DNA of 37,636 bases from Pseudomonas psychrophila HA-4 (lineage in GTDB: Bacteria; Pseudomonadota; Gammaproteobacteria; Pseudomonadales; Pseudomonadaceae), in assembly GCF_000282975.1 (NCBI RefSeq), contig NZ_ALJC01000101.1, forward strand, positions 1 through 37,636, written 5' to 3'. This document shows positions 8,281 through 17,457 of this stretch, piece after piece (within the stretch, counting starts at the first letter, position 1; each line of letters opens with the position of its first letter). Below the pieces are notes generated by a model that searched no databases, was not told where the DNA came from, and saw only the letters and a list, made by a program, of their open reading frames with translations. The position numbers and the translations under genes are program-made.

Positions 8281-8284
8281 ACAC

Positions 8285-8351
8285 TGTAGGAGCGAGCTTG
8301 TCTCGCGATCTTTTAAAGATCAAAAGATCGCGAGACAAGCTCGCTCCTACA
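8285..8351. repeat. Perfect 30-bp-arm palindrome (TGTAGGAGC family)
   Basis: Arms 8285-8314 and 8322-8351 are exact reverse complements over 30 bases with a 7-base loop (AAAGATC). The outer arm begins TGTAGGAGCGAGC. It starts four bases after the monooxygenase stop and ends 37 bases before metQ. It may reduce readthrough or stabilise the upstream mRNA. The outer words recur at 1861-1918 and 16615-16642. Confidence 0.85.
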
Positions 8352-8388
8352 GAGACCGAACTACACCCTTTATGAGCGGATAAATCAC

Positions 8389-9180
8389 ATGAACAAAAAA
8401 CACGCACTGGTTCTGGCACTCGGGCTGTTCAGCGGCCTCACCTTCGCTGCCGAAAAACCCCTCAAGGTCGGCACCACCGCCGCCTTCGCTATTCCGCTGG
8501 AAGCCGCTGTGGCTGAGGCGGGCAAACAAGGCCTGAACGTTGAGCTGGTCGAGTTCACCGACTGGATCGCCCCCAATGTCAGCCTCGCCAGCGGCGACAT
8601 TGACGTGAACTACTTCCAACACATTCCGTTCTTGGAAAACGCCAACGCCGCAGGCGGTTTTCACCTAGTGCCTTACGCCAAGGGCGTGATCAACAACGTG
8701 GGCCTGTATTCCAAAAAATACAAAAGCCTCGACGAATTGCCCGTTGGCGCCACCGTGGCCATCGCCAACGATCCGATCAATAGCGGGCGCGGACTGCAAC
8801 TGCTGGCCAAGGCCGGGCTGATTACGCTCAAACCCGGCGTCGGCTACAAAGCCACCGAAGAAGACATCATCGACAACCCGAAAAAGATCAAAATCCTCCA
8901 AGTCGAAGCGGTGCAACTGGTACGCGCCTACGACGATGCCGACCTGGTACAGGGCTACCCGCACTATATCCGTCTGGCCAAAACCTTCGATGCGTCCTCC
9001 GCGCTGCTGTTCGACGGCATCGACCACCCGGAGTACGTGATTCAGTTTGTCATTCAACCCAAGAGCAAGGACGACCCGCGCCTGGCCAAGTTCGTCGACA
9101 TTTATCAGCACTCGCCGGTTGTGAAAGCCGCCCTGGATAAAACCTACGGCACCCTGTACCAACCTGGCTGGACGAACTAA
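8389..9180 (+). CDS. metQ: MetQ/NlpA-family ABC transporter substrate-binding protein
   Basis: A 263-residue periplasmic binding protein of the methionine-type (MetQ/NlpA) ABC family. A signal peptide (residues 1 to about 20, [16 protein letters not shown]) is followed by the family start [34 protein letters not shown] and [19 protein letters not shown] are family blocks. Most MetQ proteins are lipoproteins, but this one has no cysteine at all, so it should be a free periplasmic protein. GAGCGGA at 8374-8380 is the likely ribosome binding site. It is followed two bases later by metN. Because it lies with sulfur monooxygenases, the cargo may be another organosulfur compound rather than methionine. 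Confidence 0.85.
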   Translation: MNKKHALVLALGLFSGLTFAAEKPLKVGTTAAFAIPLEAAVAEAGKQGLNVELVEFTDWIAPNVSLASGDIDVNYFQHIPFLENANAAGGFHLVPYAKGVINNVGLYSKKYKSLDELPVGATVAIANDPINSGRGLQLLAKAGLITLKPGVGYKATEEDIIDNPKKIKILQVEAVQLVRAYDDADLVQGYPHYIRLAKTFDASSALLFDGIDHPEYVIQFVIQPKSKDDPRLAKFVDIYQHSPVVKAALDKTYGTLYQPGWTN

Positions 9181-9182
9181 GC

Positions 9183-10304
9183 ATGAACGTAGCCATTGCC
9201 CGTACGCGGCTCGATGAGCCGCAACCCAGCGCGTCCCACACCCATCTGCACCCGGAACTGACAAACGCCCACGTGCGCTTTATTGGTGTCGGCAAAACCT
9301 ATGACGGTCGCCAAGGTCCGGTCGATGCCCTCAAGGGTATTGATCTGGCGATTCAGCGTGGAGAAATATTCGGCATCATCGGCCGTAGCGGTGCCGGTAA
9401 GTCGTCGCTGATCCGCACCATCAACCGGCTGGAGCAACCGAGCCACGGCCGAGTGTTGATTGATCAAATCGACATCGGTGAGTTTGACGAAAACAAGCTG
9501 GTCGCCTTGCGCCGTCAGATCGGCATGATTTTTCAGCACTTCAACCTGATGTCAGCCAAAACCGTGTGGCAGAACGTTGAACTGCCGCTCAAGGTGGCCG
9601 GTGTACCCAAGCTGCAACGCGAACAAAAAGTCCGCGAGTTGCTGGAGTTGGTGGGCTTGCAAGGCAAACACACGGCCTACCCGGCGCAACTCTCCGGTGG
9701 GCAAAAACAACGTGTGGGCATTGCTCGCGCACTGGTTCACGACCCGGCAATTTTGCTCTGCGACGAAGCCACCTCGGCCCTCGACCCGGAAACCACCCAG
9801 TCGATCCTTGGCTTGCTGCGCGAGATCAATCAGCGACTGGGCCTGACCATCATCCTCATCACCCACGAAATGGCAGTGATCCGCGATATTTGCCACCGCG
9901 TGGTGGTGCTTGAACAAGGCCAGGTCGTCGAACAAGGCCCCGTGTGGCAAGTGTTTGGCAACCCGCAGCACGAGGTCAGTAAAACCTTGCTCGCACCGCT
10001 TCAAGACAACCTGCCCGAGGCGCTGAAAAACCGCATTCACACAGCCCCGCACTCGGCACAATCGAGCGTGATTCTGCGCCTGCGCTTTACCGGCAGCCAG
10101 GCACAAGAGCCGGACCTAGGCGCGCTGTTCAGCGCCTTGGGCGGCCAAGTGCGGTTACTCCATGGCGGCGTCGAGCAGATCCAGGGCCATGCGTTGGGAC
10201 AACTGCTGCTCAGTGTCACCAGCACCTCATTGGGTGCTGAAGAACTGCGCACCCGCGCTGAACAATGGGCACAACAAGTAGAGGTGCTGGGCTATGACGT
10301 TTGA
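9183..10304 (+). CDS. metN: MetN-type ABC transporter ATPase with NIL domain
   Basis: A 373-residue cytoplasmic ATPase. Walker A GRSGAGKS is at residues 67-74, the Q-loop at [11 protein letters not shown], the ABC signature [13 protein letters not shown], Walker [13 protein letters not shown] and the switch histidine in ITHEM. After the ATPase core a C-terminal segment of roughly 100 residues ([16 protein letters not shown] onward) matches the NIL domain that senses ligand in MetN. A leader of about 28 residues before the core is longer than usual. The start is two bases after the metQ stop and the end overlaps metI by 11 bases, so the three genes form one transcriptional unit. Confidence 0.92.
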   Translation: MNVAIARTRLDEPQPSASHTHLHPELTNAHVRFIGVGKTYDGRQGPVDALKGIDLAIQRGEIFGIIGRSGAGKSSLIRTINRLEQPSHGRVLIDQIDIGEFDENKLVALRRQIGMIFQHFNLMSAKTVWQNVELPLKVAGVPKLQREQKVRELLELVGLQGKHTAYPAQLSGGQKQRVGIARALVHDPAILLCDEATSALDPETTQSILGLLREINQRLGLTIILITHEMAVIRDICHRVVVLEQGQVVEQGPVWQVFGNPQHEVSKTLLAPLQDNLPEALKNRIHTAPHSAQSSVILRLRFTGSQAQEPDLGALFSALGGQVRLLHGGVEQIQGHALGQLLLSVTSTSLGAEELRTRAEQWAQQVEVLGYDV

Positions 10305-10938
10305 TCGCTTATGGCAGGGCGTGATAGACACCTTTTTGATGGTCGGTGTGTCGTCTTTTATCGCGCTGATTCTGGGGATTCCGCTGGCGGTAATTCTGGT
10401 CACCAGCGGCAAGGGCGGCATCTATGAAGCGCCCGCGCTGAACAAAGCCTTGGGTGCGTTCGTGAACCTGTTTCGCTCCATCCCGTTTCTGATTTTGATG
10501 GTCGCGCTCATTCCGTTTACCCGCCTGATTGTAGGCACCACCTACGGCGTGTGGGCGGCTGTCGTACCGCTGACCATCGCGGCCACGCCGTTCTTTGCAC
10601 GCATTGCCGAAGTCAGCTTGCGCGAGGTGGACCATGGGCTGATCGAAGCCGCACAGGCCATGGGCTGCAAGCGCTATCACATCATCTGGCACGTGCTTTT
10701 ACCCGAAGCGTTACCGGGCATCGTCGGTGGTTTTACCATCACCATCGTCACCATGATCAACTCCTCGGCCATGGCCGGCGCGATTGGTGCAGGCGGCCTG
10801 GGCGACATCGCCTATCGCTACGGCTACCAGCGGTTTGACACCCAAATCATGCTCACCGTTATCGTGTTGCTGGTGCTGTTAGTCGCTGTGATTCAGCTCG
10901 GCGGCGATCGCCTTGCCCGCGTGCTGAACAAGCGCTGA
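10294..10938 (+). CDS. metI: MetI-type ABC transporter permease
   Basis: A 214-residue inner-membrane permease with about five membrane-spanning segments (for example [20 protein letters not shown] and [18 protein letters not shown]). The EAA-loop [17 protein letters not shown], which contacts the ATPase, is followed by [11 protein letters not shown]. Length and topology match MetI. It overlaps metN by 11 bases. With MetQ and MetN it makes a complete methionine-uptake-type importer. Confidence 0.92.
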   Translation: MTFDRLWQGVIDTFLMVGVSSFIALILGIPLAVILVTSGKGGIYEAPALNKALGAFVNLFRSIPFLILMVALIPFTRLIVGTTYGVWAAVVPLTIAATPFFARIAEVSLREVDHGLIEAAQAMGCKRYHIIWHVLLPEALPGIVGGFTITIVTMINSSAMAGAIGAGGLGDIAYRYGYQRFDTQIMLTVIVLLVLLVAVIQLGGDRLARVLNKR

Positions 10939-10979
10939 GGTATAGTCGGCGGCAACATTGACGCCGACTGAGCCTTGCG

Positions 10980-11603
10980 ATGACCCTCGATCCCAACACC
11001 CTCGAACAGATTGCCGCCACCACCTTGGCGCACTACCAACAGAGTGCCGAAGGCTTTCGCGAAGGCACTCGCGACCACGATGTGAGCCAAAACATCGACG
11101 CCTTGCTGCGCCACATTCAAGGCTGCGCGCCGTTCACCCTTCTAGATTTTGGCTGCGGGCCGGGGCGTGATCTGCAAACCTTCACCCGGCTAGGGCACAT
11201 TGCGATTGGGCTAGACGGCACCGAACGCTTCACCCAAATGGCCCGCGAAGACAGCGGCTGTGACGTGTGGCACCAGGACTTTCTCAAACTTGACCTACCG
11301 GCCGAGCGCTTTGACGGCATCTTCGCCAACGCTTCGTTATTCCACGTCCCAACCCAAGAACTGGAACGTGTATTAAGTGAACTGCACGCCAGCCTCAAAC
11401 CGGGTGGCGTCCTGCTGAGTTCGAACCCGCGAGGAGATAACCGTGAAGGCTGGAATGGCCAGCGTTATGGCGCCTATCACGACCTGGAAAACTGGCGCGC
11501 GCGGCTCACGGCGGCGGGGTTTGTGGAACTGGAACACTATTACCGCCCGGCAGGCTTGCCCCGCGATCAGCAGCCTTGGTTGGTGAGTGTTTGGCGTAAA
11601 TAG
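10980..11603 (+). CDS. Class I SAM-dependent methyltransferase
   Basis: A 207-residue cytosolic methyltransferase. Motif I is LLDFGCGPGRDL (about residues 51-62), followed by the acidic loop GLDGTERF, QDFLKLDLP and IFANASLFHVP, then a late SLKPGGVLLSSNPRG block. This is the usual Rossmann methyltransferase order. The substrate is unknown. It starts 41 bases after metI with a weak ribosome binding site. It may be in the same unit as the transporter, but nothing in its sequence ties it to sulfur uptake. Confidence 0.88.
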   Translation: MTLDPNTLEQIAATTLAHYQQSAEGFREGTRDHDVSQNIDALLRHIQGCAPFTLLDFGCGPGRDLQTFTRLGHIAIGLDGTERFTQMAREDSGCDVWHQDFLKLDLPAERFDGIFANASLFHVPTQELERVLSELHASLKPGGVLLSSNPRGDNREGWNGQRYGAYHDLENWRARLTAAGFVELEHYYRPAGLPRDQQPWLVSVWRK

Positions 11604-11609
11604 GAGCAG

Positions 11610-11623
11610 GCCCCTTTTGGGGC
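11610..11623 (+). terminator. Short hairpin after the methyltransferase gene
   Basis: GCCCC-TTTT-GGGGC forms a 5-bp stem seven bases after the stop codon. No T-run follows, so terminator strength is doubtful. A second small inverted repeat (CTGCAA...TTGCAG) lies near 11778-11792. Otherwise the 11604-11842 gap is AT-richer and featureless. Confidence 0.35.
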
Positions 11624-11842
11624 TCACTTCACATCCCATCGCCGCTTCATGTCCCTGTCGCCGGGCTTACGCTCTACGTTGATATTGACTACAGATTGAA
11701 TCGAATTAAATACGTCGCGCAATAACCATCTAACACCTTAACTCCCTATATAACCGAACTAAGCACCACTTCTCCTGCAAGGATTGCAGGTCGCCCTCAC
11801 ACTACTGAACAACGTGTTTGGGCTCTATAAAGGATGATGTCC

Positions 11843-12430
11843 ATGCAACCGATCAATTTCTATACCTTTGTCCACGACACCGTGGCTGAAAAAAACGACG
11901 CTCAATTAGAATATTTATTCTTCAACATATTCACACCCGAAATAGCCAGCCTTACAAGGCGCCGTGTCAATGTAATATTTACCCGTGACACACCAGGAAT
12001 AACCGACTTTAACTACCGGTCTTACGAAAAGAACTACCGCACCATTGACTCATTTGCAGAAGCCATTACAGCGGACATCAAAACCGCCGTTACTGCGTAC
12101 ATGACTGAACACCAGCGCACCGCTAAAAAAACCGATGTTTATATTTTTTTGATTGATGGTCATCTCATGCCTTCAATGCTGGTTGAGGGGCTTGCCATAC
12201 CTGAAGCCAACATTGCTTTCGCCACGACATTTGGCCGCACAGTGGTTGCCCATGAGGTTGGGCATCTCTTCGGTGCAACCCATGATGATGTCGCGTTATA
12301 CCGAGATACCGAACATAACAACCCCTATCACTGCGCTACTTTTATGGCAACTGATCGCCCGGACGGCGTGTGTGCCATCTTTGGCTACAGTGGAGAAACC
12401 CGCGCCATTATCACTCAACACTTTAAGTAA
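11843..12430 (+). CDS. Small metzincin-like zinc metalloprotease, orphan
   Basis: A 195-residue protein carrying the extended metzincin zinc site HEVGHLFGATHD at residues 137-148: three histidines and the catalytic Glu138. A candidate Met-turn (CATFMAT, Met168) lies 21 residues after the third histidine, as in reprolysin/M12-like enzymes. The chain before it (VYIFLIDGHLMP, IAFATTFGRTVVA) fits a metzincin upper domain. There is no signal peptide, propeptide or membrane segment. I prefer the ATG at 11843 because AAGGA lies eight bases upstream; ATGs at 11834 and 11837 are too close to it. Base composition is AT-richer than the neighbours, suggesting later acquisition. Substrate and export route are unknown. 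Confidence 0.72.
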   Translation: MQPINFYTFVHDTVAEKNDAQLEYLFFNIFTPEIASLTRRRVNVIFTRDTPGITDFNYRSYEKNYRTIDSFAEAITADIKTAVTAYMTEHQRTAKKTDVYIFLIDGHLMPSMLVEGLAIPEANIAFATTFGRTVVAHEVGHLFGATHDDVALYRDTEHNNPYHCATFMATDRPDGVCAIFGYSGETRAIITQHFK

Positions 12431-12464
12431 CTTTTGCGCGTCTGTTTACAACACAACGCACATT

Positions 12465-12498
12465 AAAAAACCCCGAAGGGCTCACACCGTTCGGGGTT
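12465..12498 (-). terminator. Intrinsic terminator of the ssu operon
   Basis: A 9-bp stem, AACCCCGAA at 12469-12477 and TTCGGGGTT at 12490-12498, is preceded on the plus strand by six A residues. Read on the minus strand this is a GC-rich hairpin followed by a T-run, placed just after ssuF. It also lies after the convergent metzincin gene and may act on both. Confidence 0.85.
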
Positions 12499-12514
12499 GT
12501 GGATCTTTCATGGA

Positions 12515-12730
12515 TTACAACTTGGCGATGGACACTTCGGTCGATTTTACGAAGGCAATCACTTCGCTGCCGACCACCAGTTCCAGCTCTTTTACCGAGC
12601 GGGTGGTGATAACGGAGGTCACGATGCCGGACGCAGTTTGTACGTCGATTTCGGACAGTACGTCACCCAGTACGATTTCTTTGATGTGGCCTTTGAATTG
12701 GTTGCGAACGTTAATGGCTTTGATAGTCAT
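12515..12730 (-). CDS. ssuF: TOBE-domain molybdopterin/molybdate-binding protein SsuF
   Basis: A 71-residue single TOBE (Mop-like) domain protein: AINVRNQFKGHIKEIVLGD, VLSEIDVQT, GIVTSVITTRSVKEL, VGSEVIAFVKSTEV. Single Mop domains bind oxyanions such as molybdate. In pseudomonads a gene of this type is the last gene of the ssuEADCBF operon and is needed for growth on some organosulfur compounds, although its exact role is unclear. It lies 34 bases downstream of ssuB and just before the operon terminator. Confidence 0.88.
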   Translation of the reverse strand: MTIKAINVRNQFKGHIKEIVLGDVLSEIDVQTASGIVTSVITTRSVKELELVVGSEVIAFVKSTEVSIAKL

Positions 12731-12764
12731 GGTGTGGATTCCTGTCTTGGGATTAAAAGTCGGT

Positions 12765-13571
12765 TTATTGCGCCCAACGCAGTTGCGTGGGCAGCGGTGC
12801 TACAGGTTCTGGTTCAGGTGGCGAACCCGGTAAGGCGAGTACTCGGTTAAGCACTTCAGTTTCCAAGGCCGCCAGTCGATGTGAACCCCGCACCCGGGGG
12901 CGCGGTAGTTCGACGGTGAGGTCGAGCCCCACTTCGCCGTCTTCGATCAGAATGACCCGATCAGCAATCGCGACGGCTTCACTGACGTCATGGGTCACCA
13001 GTAATACGGTGAAACCATGCTGGCGCCAAAGGCGTTCGATCAGTTGTTGCATCTCAATGCGGGTCAGCGCATCCAGCGCACCCAACGGTTCATCCAGCAG
13101 TAACAAACGCGGTTGGTGGATTAAGGCGCGGGCCAAGGCCACACGCTGTTTTTGTCCGCCCGACAAGGCAGCCGGCCATTCGTTGGCCCGCTCGGCCAAC
13201 CCTACTTCTTCCAGCGCTTTAAGGGCTTTTGGCCGCCAGTCGCCTTTGAGGCCAAGGCCCACGTTGTCGATAACTTTTTTCCAGGGCAACAAACGTGCTT
13301 CCTGAAACATAAGCCGGGTGTCGTCACGTGCTTCTTGCAACGGTGCGCTACCCGCCAACAGTTTGCCGCTGGTGGGTTGGTCCAGCCCGGCCAGCAGGCG
13401 CATAAGGGTACTTTTGCCACACCCGCTGCGGCCCACGATCGCTACAAATTGCCCTGCCGGAATGTGCAGGTTGACGCTGCGCAACACCTGACGATCGCCA
13501 AAAGCTTTTTGCAGGTTCTGCACCGCTAATGGGATGCCCTGGCGTAAATGCGGGAGCTGTTGTGCCGTCAT
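12765..13571 (-). CDS. ssuB: Aliphatic sulfonate ABC transporter ATPase SsuB
   Basis: A 268-residue cytoplasmic ATPase that powers sulfonate uptake. Walker A is GRSGCGKST, the Q-loop [14 protein letters not shown], the signature [13 protein letters not shown], Walker [13 protein letters not shown] and the switch histidine in VTHDVSEA. The Q-loop-following LLPW is characteristic of the SsuB/TauB/NrtD group. Its start overlaps the ssuC stop by four bases (ATGA), which indicates translational coupling with the permease. Confidence 0.95.
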   Translation of the reverse strand: MTAQQLPHLRQGIPLAVQNLQKAFGDRQVLRSVNLHIPAGQFVAIVGRSGCGKSTLMRLLAGLDQPTSGKLLAGSAPLQEARDDTRLMFQEARLLPWKKVIDNVGLGLKGDWRPKALKALEEVGLAERANEWPAALSGGQKQRVALARALIHQPRLLLLDEPLGALDALTRIEMQQLIERLWRQHGFTVLLVTHDVSEAVAIADRVILIEDGEVGLDLTVELPRPRVRGSHRLAALETEVLNRVLALPGSPPEPEPVAPLPTQLRWAQ

Positions 13572-14374
13572 GCTGCACCGCCTTTAACCACTTGATACGC
13601 CGGGTGCCAGCGCAACCATACGCGCTCTAGACCCCGGGCCGCGCTGTCGGCCAATTTGCCGAGTACCGCGTATAAAAGAATCGCCAGCACCACCACGTCG
13701 GTTTGCAAGAACTCCCGGGCGTTCATCGCCAGGTAGCCAATGCCGGAGCTGGCAGAGATGGTTTCCGCCACGATCAACGTCAACCACATAAAGCCCAGTG
13801 CAAAGCGCACGCCGACCAGAATCGAGGGCAGCGCGCCCGGCAATATCACTTGCCAGAACAGGCTGAAACCGGACAAACCATAGCTGCGGGCCATTTCCAC
13901 CAGCGCCGGATCAACGTTGCGGATGCCGTGGTAAGTGTTGAGGTAGATCGGGAATAACGTCCCCAGCGCCACCAGAAAAATCTTTGCCGATTCGTCGATT
14001 CCAAACCACAGGATCACCAACGGGATGAGCGCCAAGTGCGGCACGTTACGGATCATTTGCACCGAGCTGTCGAGCAGGCGTTCGCCCCACTTCGACAAGC
14101 CGGTGATAAAACCCAACGCCAGGCCGATACCACCACCGATAGCAAAGCCTACGCCTGCACGCCAGCCACTGATGGCGAGGTGCTTCCAGATCTCGCCGCT
14201 GCGCACCAGTTCCACGCCCGCTTCAATCACCGCAATCGGTGCAGGCAAAATGCGCGTCGACAACCAGCCCGCCGACACTGACAACTGCCACACCGCCAGC
14301 AGCAATACCGGCAGTAGCCAAGGGGCAAGCGTATGGCCAATTTTATTAAGGCTTGATGCCTTCGCCGTACTCAT
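13568..14374 (-). CDS. ssuC: Aliphatic sulfonate ABC transporter permease SsuC
   Basis: A 268-residue inner-membrane permease with about six transmembrane segments (for example [20 protein letters not shown]) and the EAA loop [17 protein letters not shown] followed by [13 protein letters not shown]. The start at 14374 (MSTAKASS) is preferred over the longer frame to 14434, which would lie inside ssuD. It begins seven bases after the ssuD stop and overlaps ssuB by four bases. Confidence 0.95.
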   Translation of the reverse strand: MSTAKASSLNKIGHTLAPWLLPVLLLAVWQLSVSAGWLSTRILPAPIAVIEAGVELVRSGEIWKHLAISGWRAGVGFAIGGGIGLALGFITGLSKWGERLLDSSVQMIRNVPHLALIPLVILWFGIDESAKIFLVALGTLFPIYLNTYHGIRNVDPALVEMARSYGLSGFSLFWQVILPGALPSILVGVRFALGFMWLTLIVAETISASSGIGYLAMNAREFLQTDVVVLAILLYAVLGKLADSAARGLERVWLRWHPAYQVVKGGAA

Positions 14375-14381
14375 GGCCGCC

Positions 14382-15530
14382 TCAGCTCTGCGACGCGGCT
14401 TTAGGAATGATGTCGTTGGCGACCATTTCACCAAACGGGCTCACATAACCGGCACCTTTGGGCAGTTCCGGGCGCTCGATGTCCAGGTGCGGGAACAGCA
14501 ACTCAGCCACGCGGTATGACTCTTCCAGGTGTGGGTAACCCGAGAAAATAAAAGTATCGATGCCCAAGTCTGCGTATTCCTTAACCCGTGCAGCAACCGT
14601 TGGGCCGTCTCCGACCAGCGCGGTACCCGCACCACCCCTTACCAAGCCAACACCGGCCCACAGATTAGGGCTCACTTCGAGGTTGTCGCGGCTACCGCCG
14701 TGCAGCGCAGCCATGCGCTGCTGGCCGACCGAGTCAAAGCGTGACAGCGAAGCTTGAGCACGGGCGATGGTGTCGTCGTCCAGATGAGAAATAAGTTTGT
14801 CGGCGGCTTTCCAGGCCTCTTCGTTGGTTTCACGCACGATCACGTGCAAACGAATACCAAAGCGCACGGTGCGGCCCAACTTGGCCGCCTTATCGCGCAC
14901 TTGCTGGATCTTTTCTGCGACCGCAGCCGGCGGCTCACCCCAGGTCAGGACCATTTCAACTTGTTCAGCGGCCAGGTCTTGCGCTGCCTCCGATGAGCCA
15001 CCGAAGTACAGCGGCGGACGCGGTTGCTGGATCGGCGGGTAGAGCAACTTGGCGCCTTTGACCTTGATGTGCTGGCCGTCGTAGTCAACGGTTTCGCCTT
15101 CGAGCACGCGGCGCCAGATGCGGGTGAATTCCACCGAGGCCTGGTACCGCTCTTCATGGCTCAGGAACAAGCCATCACCGGCCAGTTCGTCCGGGTCACC
15201 ACCGGTCACTAGGTTGAACAGCGCTCGCCCGCCAGAGAGTCGGTCCAGGGTTGCGGCCTGCCGTGCCGCCACGGTGGGCGAAACGATGCCGGGACGCAGT
15301 GCTACCAAAAATTTCAAACGCTGGGTCACCGGAATCAACGCAGCGGCCACCAGCCAAGAGTCTTCGCATGAGCGTCCAGTCGGGATCAACACCCCGCCGA
15401 AGCCAAGACGGTCTGCAGCTTGCGCCACTTGTTGCAGATAACCGTAGTCGACGGCGCGTGCGCCTTCGGAGGTGCCAAGGTAATGGCCATCACCGTGGGT
15501 AGGCAGGAACCAGAAAATATTGAGGCTCAT
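14382..15530 (-). CDS. ssuD: FMNH2-dependent alkanesulfonate monooxygenase SsuD
   Basis: A 382-residue cytosolic luciferase-like monooxygenase that converts alkanesulfonates to aldehydes and sulfite using FMNH2 from SsuE. SsuD features are the N-terminal [29 protein letters not shown] with Cys55 (Cys54 in E. coli), [54 protein letters not shown] and [12 protein letters not shown]. Length equals the E. coli enzyme within a residue or two. TAGGAG lies just before the start. It is the third gene of ssuEADCBF, 31 bases after ssuA. Confidence 0.97.
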   Translation of the reverse strand: MSLNIFWFLPTHGDGHYLGTSEGARAVDYGYLQQVAQAADRLGFGGVLIPTGRSCEDSWLVAAALIPVTQRLKFLVALRPGIVSPTVAARQAATLDRLSGGRALFNLVTGGDPDELAGDGLFLSHEERYQASVEFTRIWRRVLEGETVDYDGQHIKVKGAKLLYPPIQQPRPPLYFGGSSEAAQDLAAEQVEMVLTWGEPPAAVAEKIQQVRDKAAKLGRTVRFGIRLHVIVRETNEEAWKAADKLISHLDDDTIARAQASLSRFDSVGQQRMAALHGGSRDNLEVSPNLWAGVGLVRGGAGTALVGDGPTVAARVKEYADLGIDTFIFSGYPHLEESYRVAELLFPHLDIERPELPKGAGYVSPFGEMVANDIIPKAASQS

Positions 15531-15561
15531 GGAGTGGTCTCCTAAATAGGTGCTGCAAGCG

Positions 15562-16527
15562 TTAAGGGGCTTTGGCCACAGTGGCCGGTGGCGTCCAGAT
15601 CACATCTTTGATAACCAGCGGCTTTGGAATGAGCTTGAGCTGGTAAAAAGTGTCGGCAATCTTTTGCTGTGCGTTGACCACTTCAGGGGTCAGGAACTGC
15701 GCGCCGTAGCCCTGGCGTTTCACTGAGGTCTCGGTGATGTCGGCGGGCAAGCCCAGCAACGGTGCGACCTGCTTAGTGACCTCTTGCGGATGAGCCTTGG
15801 CCCACTCACCGATACTGCGCACTTCGTCGATCAGGGTTTCGATCACTTTAGGGTGCTGTTCAGCGAAAGGCTTGGTCGCCAGGTAGAACTGGTGGTTGTC
15901 CGCGATACCGGTCGCATCACGCAGGGTGCGAGCGTGCAGTTGTTGCTCGGCAGCCGCTTGGTACGGGTCCCAAATAACCCAGGCATCCACACTGCCGCGT
16001 TCAAAGGCTGCACGCGCATCCGCAGGCGGCAGGAACACGGTTTGGATGTCGGTGTATTTCAGACCAGCGTCTTCAAGGGCTCGTACCAACAGGTAGTGCA
16101 CGTTGGAGCCTTTGTTGAGTACTACTTTTTTGCCTTTGAGGTCTTTCACCGAGGTGATCGGCGAATCCTTGGGCACCAGAATCGCTTCGCTGGTCGGTGC
16201 AGGCGGCTCGTAGGCGACGTACAGCAGATCAGCGCCTGCGGCCTGAGCAAAGACAGGCGGGGTTTCGCCAGTCACGCCGAAGTCGATTGAGCCCACGTTC
16301 AGGCCTTCAAGCAATTGTGGGCCGCCGGGGAACTCGGTCCACTGCACGTCGACGCCTTGATCGGCCAGACGTTTTTCCAGCGTGCCCTTGGCCTTGAGCA
16401 GCACCAGCGTGCCGTATTTCTGATAACCGATGCGCAAGGTATCGGCTTGAGCTTGCAGTACAACGCCGAATGACACAGCCGCAGCAAACAGTGCGACCAG
16501 ACCACGACGCAAAATGACAGGGCGCAT
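15562..16527 (-). CDS. ssuA: Aliphatic sulfonate-binding protein SsuA
   Basis: A 321-residue periplasmic binding protein. The signal peptide ([20 protein letters not shown], cleavage near residue 28) precedes [20 protein letters not shown], the usual SsuA mature start. [36 protein letters not shown] and [14 protein letters not shown] are hallmark blocks of the SsuA/TauA/NrtA group. AAAGGAG precedes the ATG. It captures alkanesulfonates for SsuBC. It is separated from ssuE by 129 bases that contain a palindrome. Confidence 0.95.
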   Translation of the reverse strand: MRPVILRRGLVALFAAAVSFGVVLQAQADTLRIGYQKYGTLVLLKAKGTLEKRLADQGVDVQWTEFPGGPQLLEGLNVGSIDFGVTGETPPVFAQAAGADLLYVAYEPPAPTSEAILVPKDSPITSVKDLKGKKVVLNKGSNVHYLLVRALEDAGLKYTDIQTVFLPPADARAAFERGSVDAWVIWDPYQAAAEQQLHARTLRDATGIADNHQFYLATKPFAEQHPKVIETLIDEVRSIGEWAKAHPQEVTKQVAPLLGLPADITETSVKRQGYGAQFLTPEVVNAQQKIADTFYQLKLIPKPLVIKDVIWTPPATVAKAP

Positions 16528-16614
16528 GGCGCTCTCCTTTTGTAATTCGATAATCGGGTAGCACCTGCCGAGCCGTTAGCGGTTCAGTAAGGTGAGTGAC
16601 GCTTATGACGTCTG

Positions 16615-16642
16615 TGTAGGAGCTAGCAAGCTCGCTCCTACA
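16615..16642. repeat. TGTAGGAGC palindrome between ssuE and ssuA
   Basis: TGTAGGAGCTAGC and GCTCGCTCCTACA form 13-base arms with one mismatch around a two-base centre. It is the compact version of the 8285-8351 palindrome. Within the ssu mRNA it would form a hairpin after ssuE and could lower or stabilise downstream expression. Confidence 0.75.
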
Positions 16643-16656
16643 GGGTATTTTTTAAC

Positions 16657-17250
16657 TCAGATACTCCAGCGAGCCGTGCGCAGGCGCTCGTTGAGGATGT
16701 TGGGGTCCAGCGGTTTTGGACGACGAGCTAGGGCGCTGTAGAAGTGCTCCAGAGACTCGTTTAAACGTTGCTCCAGGACCGGCACCAGTTGCGCTTGAGC
16801 GCTGCCCTCGCCGTATGCAATTTGACTGTCTTCCGCAAAAATCCCGTGAAGCATTTCTTGAGCCTTGAGCGCCGACAAGACCGGCTTGAGCGCGTAATCC
16901 ACGGCTAGCATGTGGGCGATGCTACCGCCCGTGGCGATCGGCAAAACCACTTTGTGGCTCAGGGCGCGCTCAGGCAGCAAGTCGAGCACAGTTTTGAGCG
17001 CACCACTAAAAGAGGCTTTGTACACCGGGGTCGCAATCACCAAACCATCGGCACGTTCAATTTGCTGCAATAGGTCGATAATTTTTGGGCTGTCAAAGCG
17101 CGCATGCAGTAAGTCTTCAGCCGGAAAGTCACGTACCTGATAACTCACCACTTCAACGCCTTGCTGGTTGAGCCAGTGTTTGGCGCGGTCCAACAAAACC
17201 CCGGAGCGGGATCGTTGGCTTGGGCTTCCTCCGAGTGTCACGACCAGCAT
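16657..17250 (-). CDS. ssuE: NADPH-dependent FMN reductase SsuE
   Basis: A 197-residue flavodoxin-like reductase that supplies FMNH2 to SsuD. The N-terminal [15 protein letters not shown] is the phosphate-binding loop; [40 protein letters not shown] and [16 protein letters not shown] match the SsuE/MsuE subgroup. AAGGAA precedes the ATG. It is the first gene of ssuEADCBF. It is the only flavin reductase in the window, so it may also feed the SfnB-like and DszA-like enzymes. Confidence 0.95.
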   Translation of the reverse strand: MLVVTLGGSPSQRSRSGVLLDRAKHWLNQQGVEVVSYQVRDFPAEDLLHARFDSPKIIDLLQQIERADGLVIATPVYKASFSGALKTVLDLLPERALSHKVVLPIATGGSIAHMLAVDYALKPVLSALKAQEMLHGIFAEDSQIAYGEGSAQAQLVPVLEQRLNESLEHFYSALARRPKPLDPNILNERLRTARWSI

Positions 17251-17390
17251 TAGGTGTTTCCTTGAGTGAAAGTGTGCAATGTGTTGTCAGCGTTTTCGCT
17301 TGAGTGAGGTGACATTAACAGGTGATTTTTATATCCATAAATCATATTTATTCATTTGTTTATTCCATAAATGAATATGAATTTATCGGT
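17251..17390 (-). promoter_or_regulatory. ssu operon promoter region with AT-rich inverted repeats
   Basis: The 140 bases before ssuE contain an AT-rich block at about 17330-17390. ATTCATTT (17350-17357) and AAATGAAT (17369-17376) are a perfect 8-bp inverted repeat, and GAATATGAAT (17373-17382) is the complement of the ATTCATATTC found before sfnB. Such sites resemble those of CysB-type LysR regulators, which fits sulfate-starvation control. This is inferred; exact promoter boxes are not clear. Confidence 0.5.
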
Positions 17391-17416
17391 AAAAAAAAGA
17401 CCGTCGAAACGGCCTT
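17391..17416 (-). terminator. Intrinsic terminator of lsfA
   Basis: Read on the minus strand, AAGGCCGT and ACGGTCTT make an 8-bp stem (one G-T pair) with a TTCG tetraloop, followed directly by a run of T. It lies about 40 bases after the lsfA stop and separates lsfA from the ssuE promoter. Confidence 0.9.
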
Positions 17417-17457
17417 AAACCCTGTTGCACTGAAGAGGATCACCTACGAAAAACGGG

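Noticed and set aside
8352..8388. SAM riboswitch before metQ
   Set aside because: Only 37 bases remain between the palindrome and the start, too short for a SAM riboswitch, and no conserved core is visible.
12153..12833. A 226-codon plus-strand frame overlapping the metzincin and ssuF
   Set aside because: It crosses a strong terminator and reads the metzincin gene out of frame; no coherent protein results.
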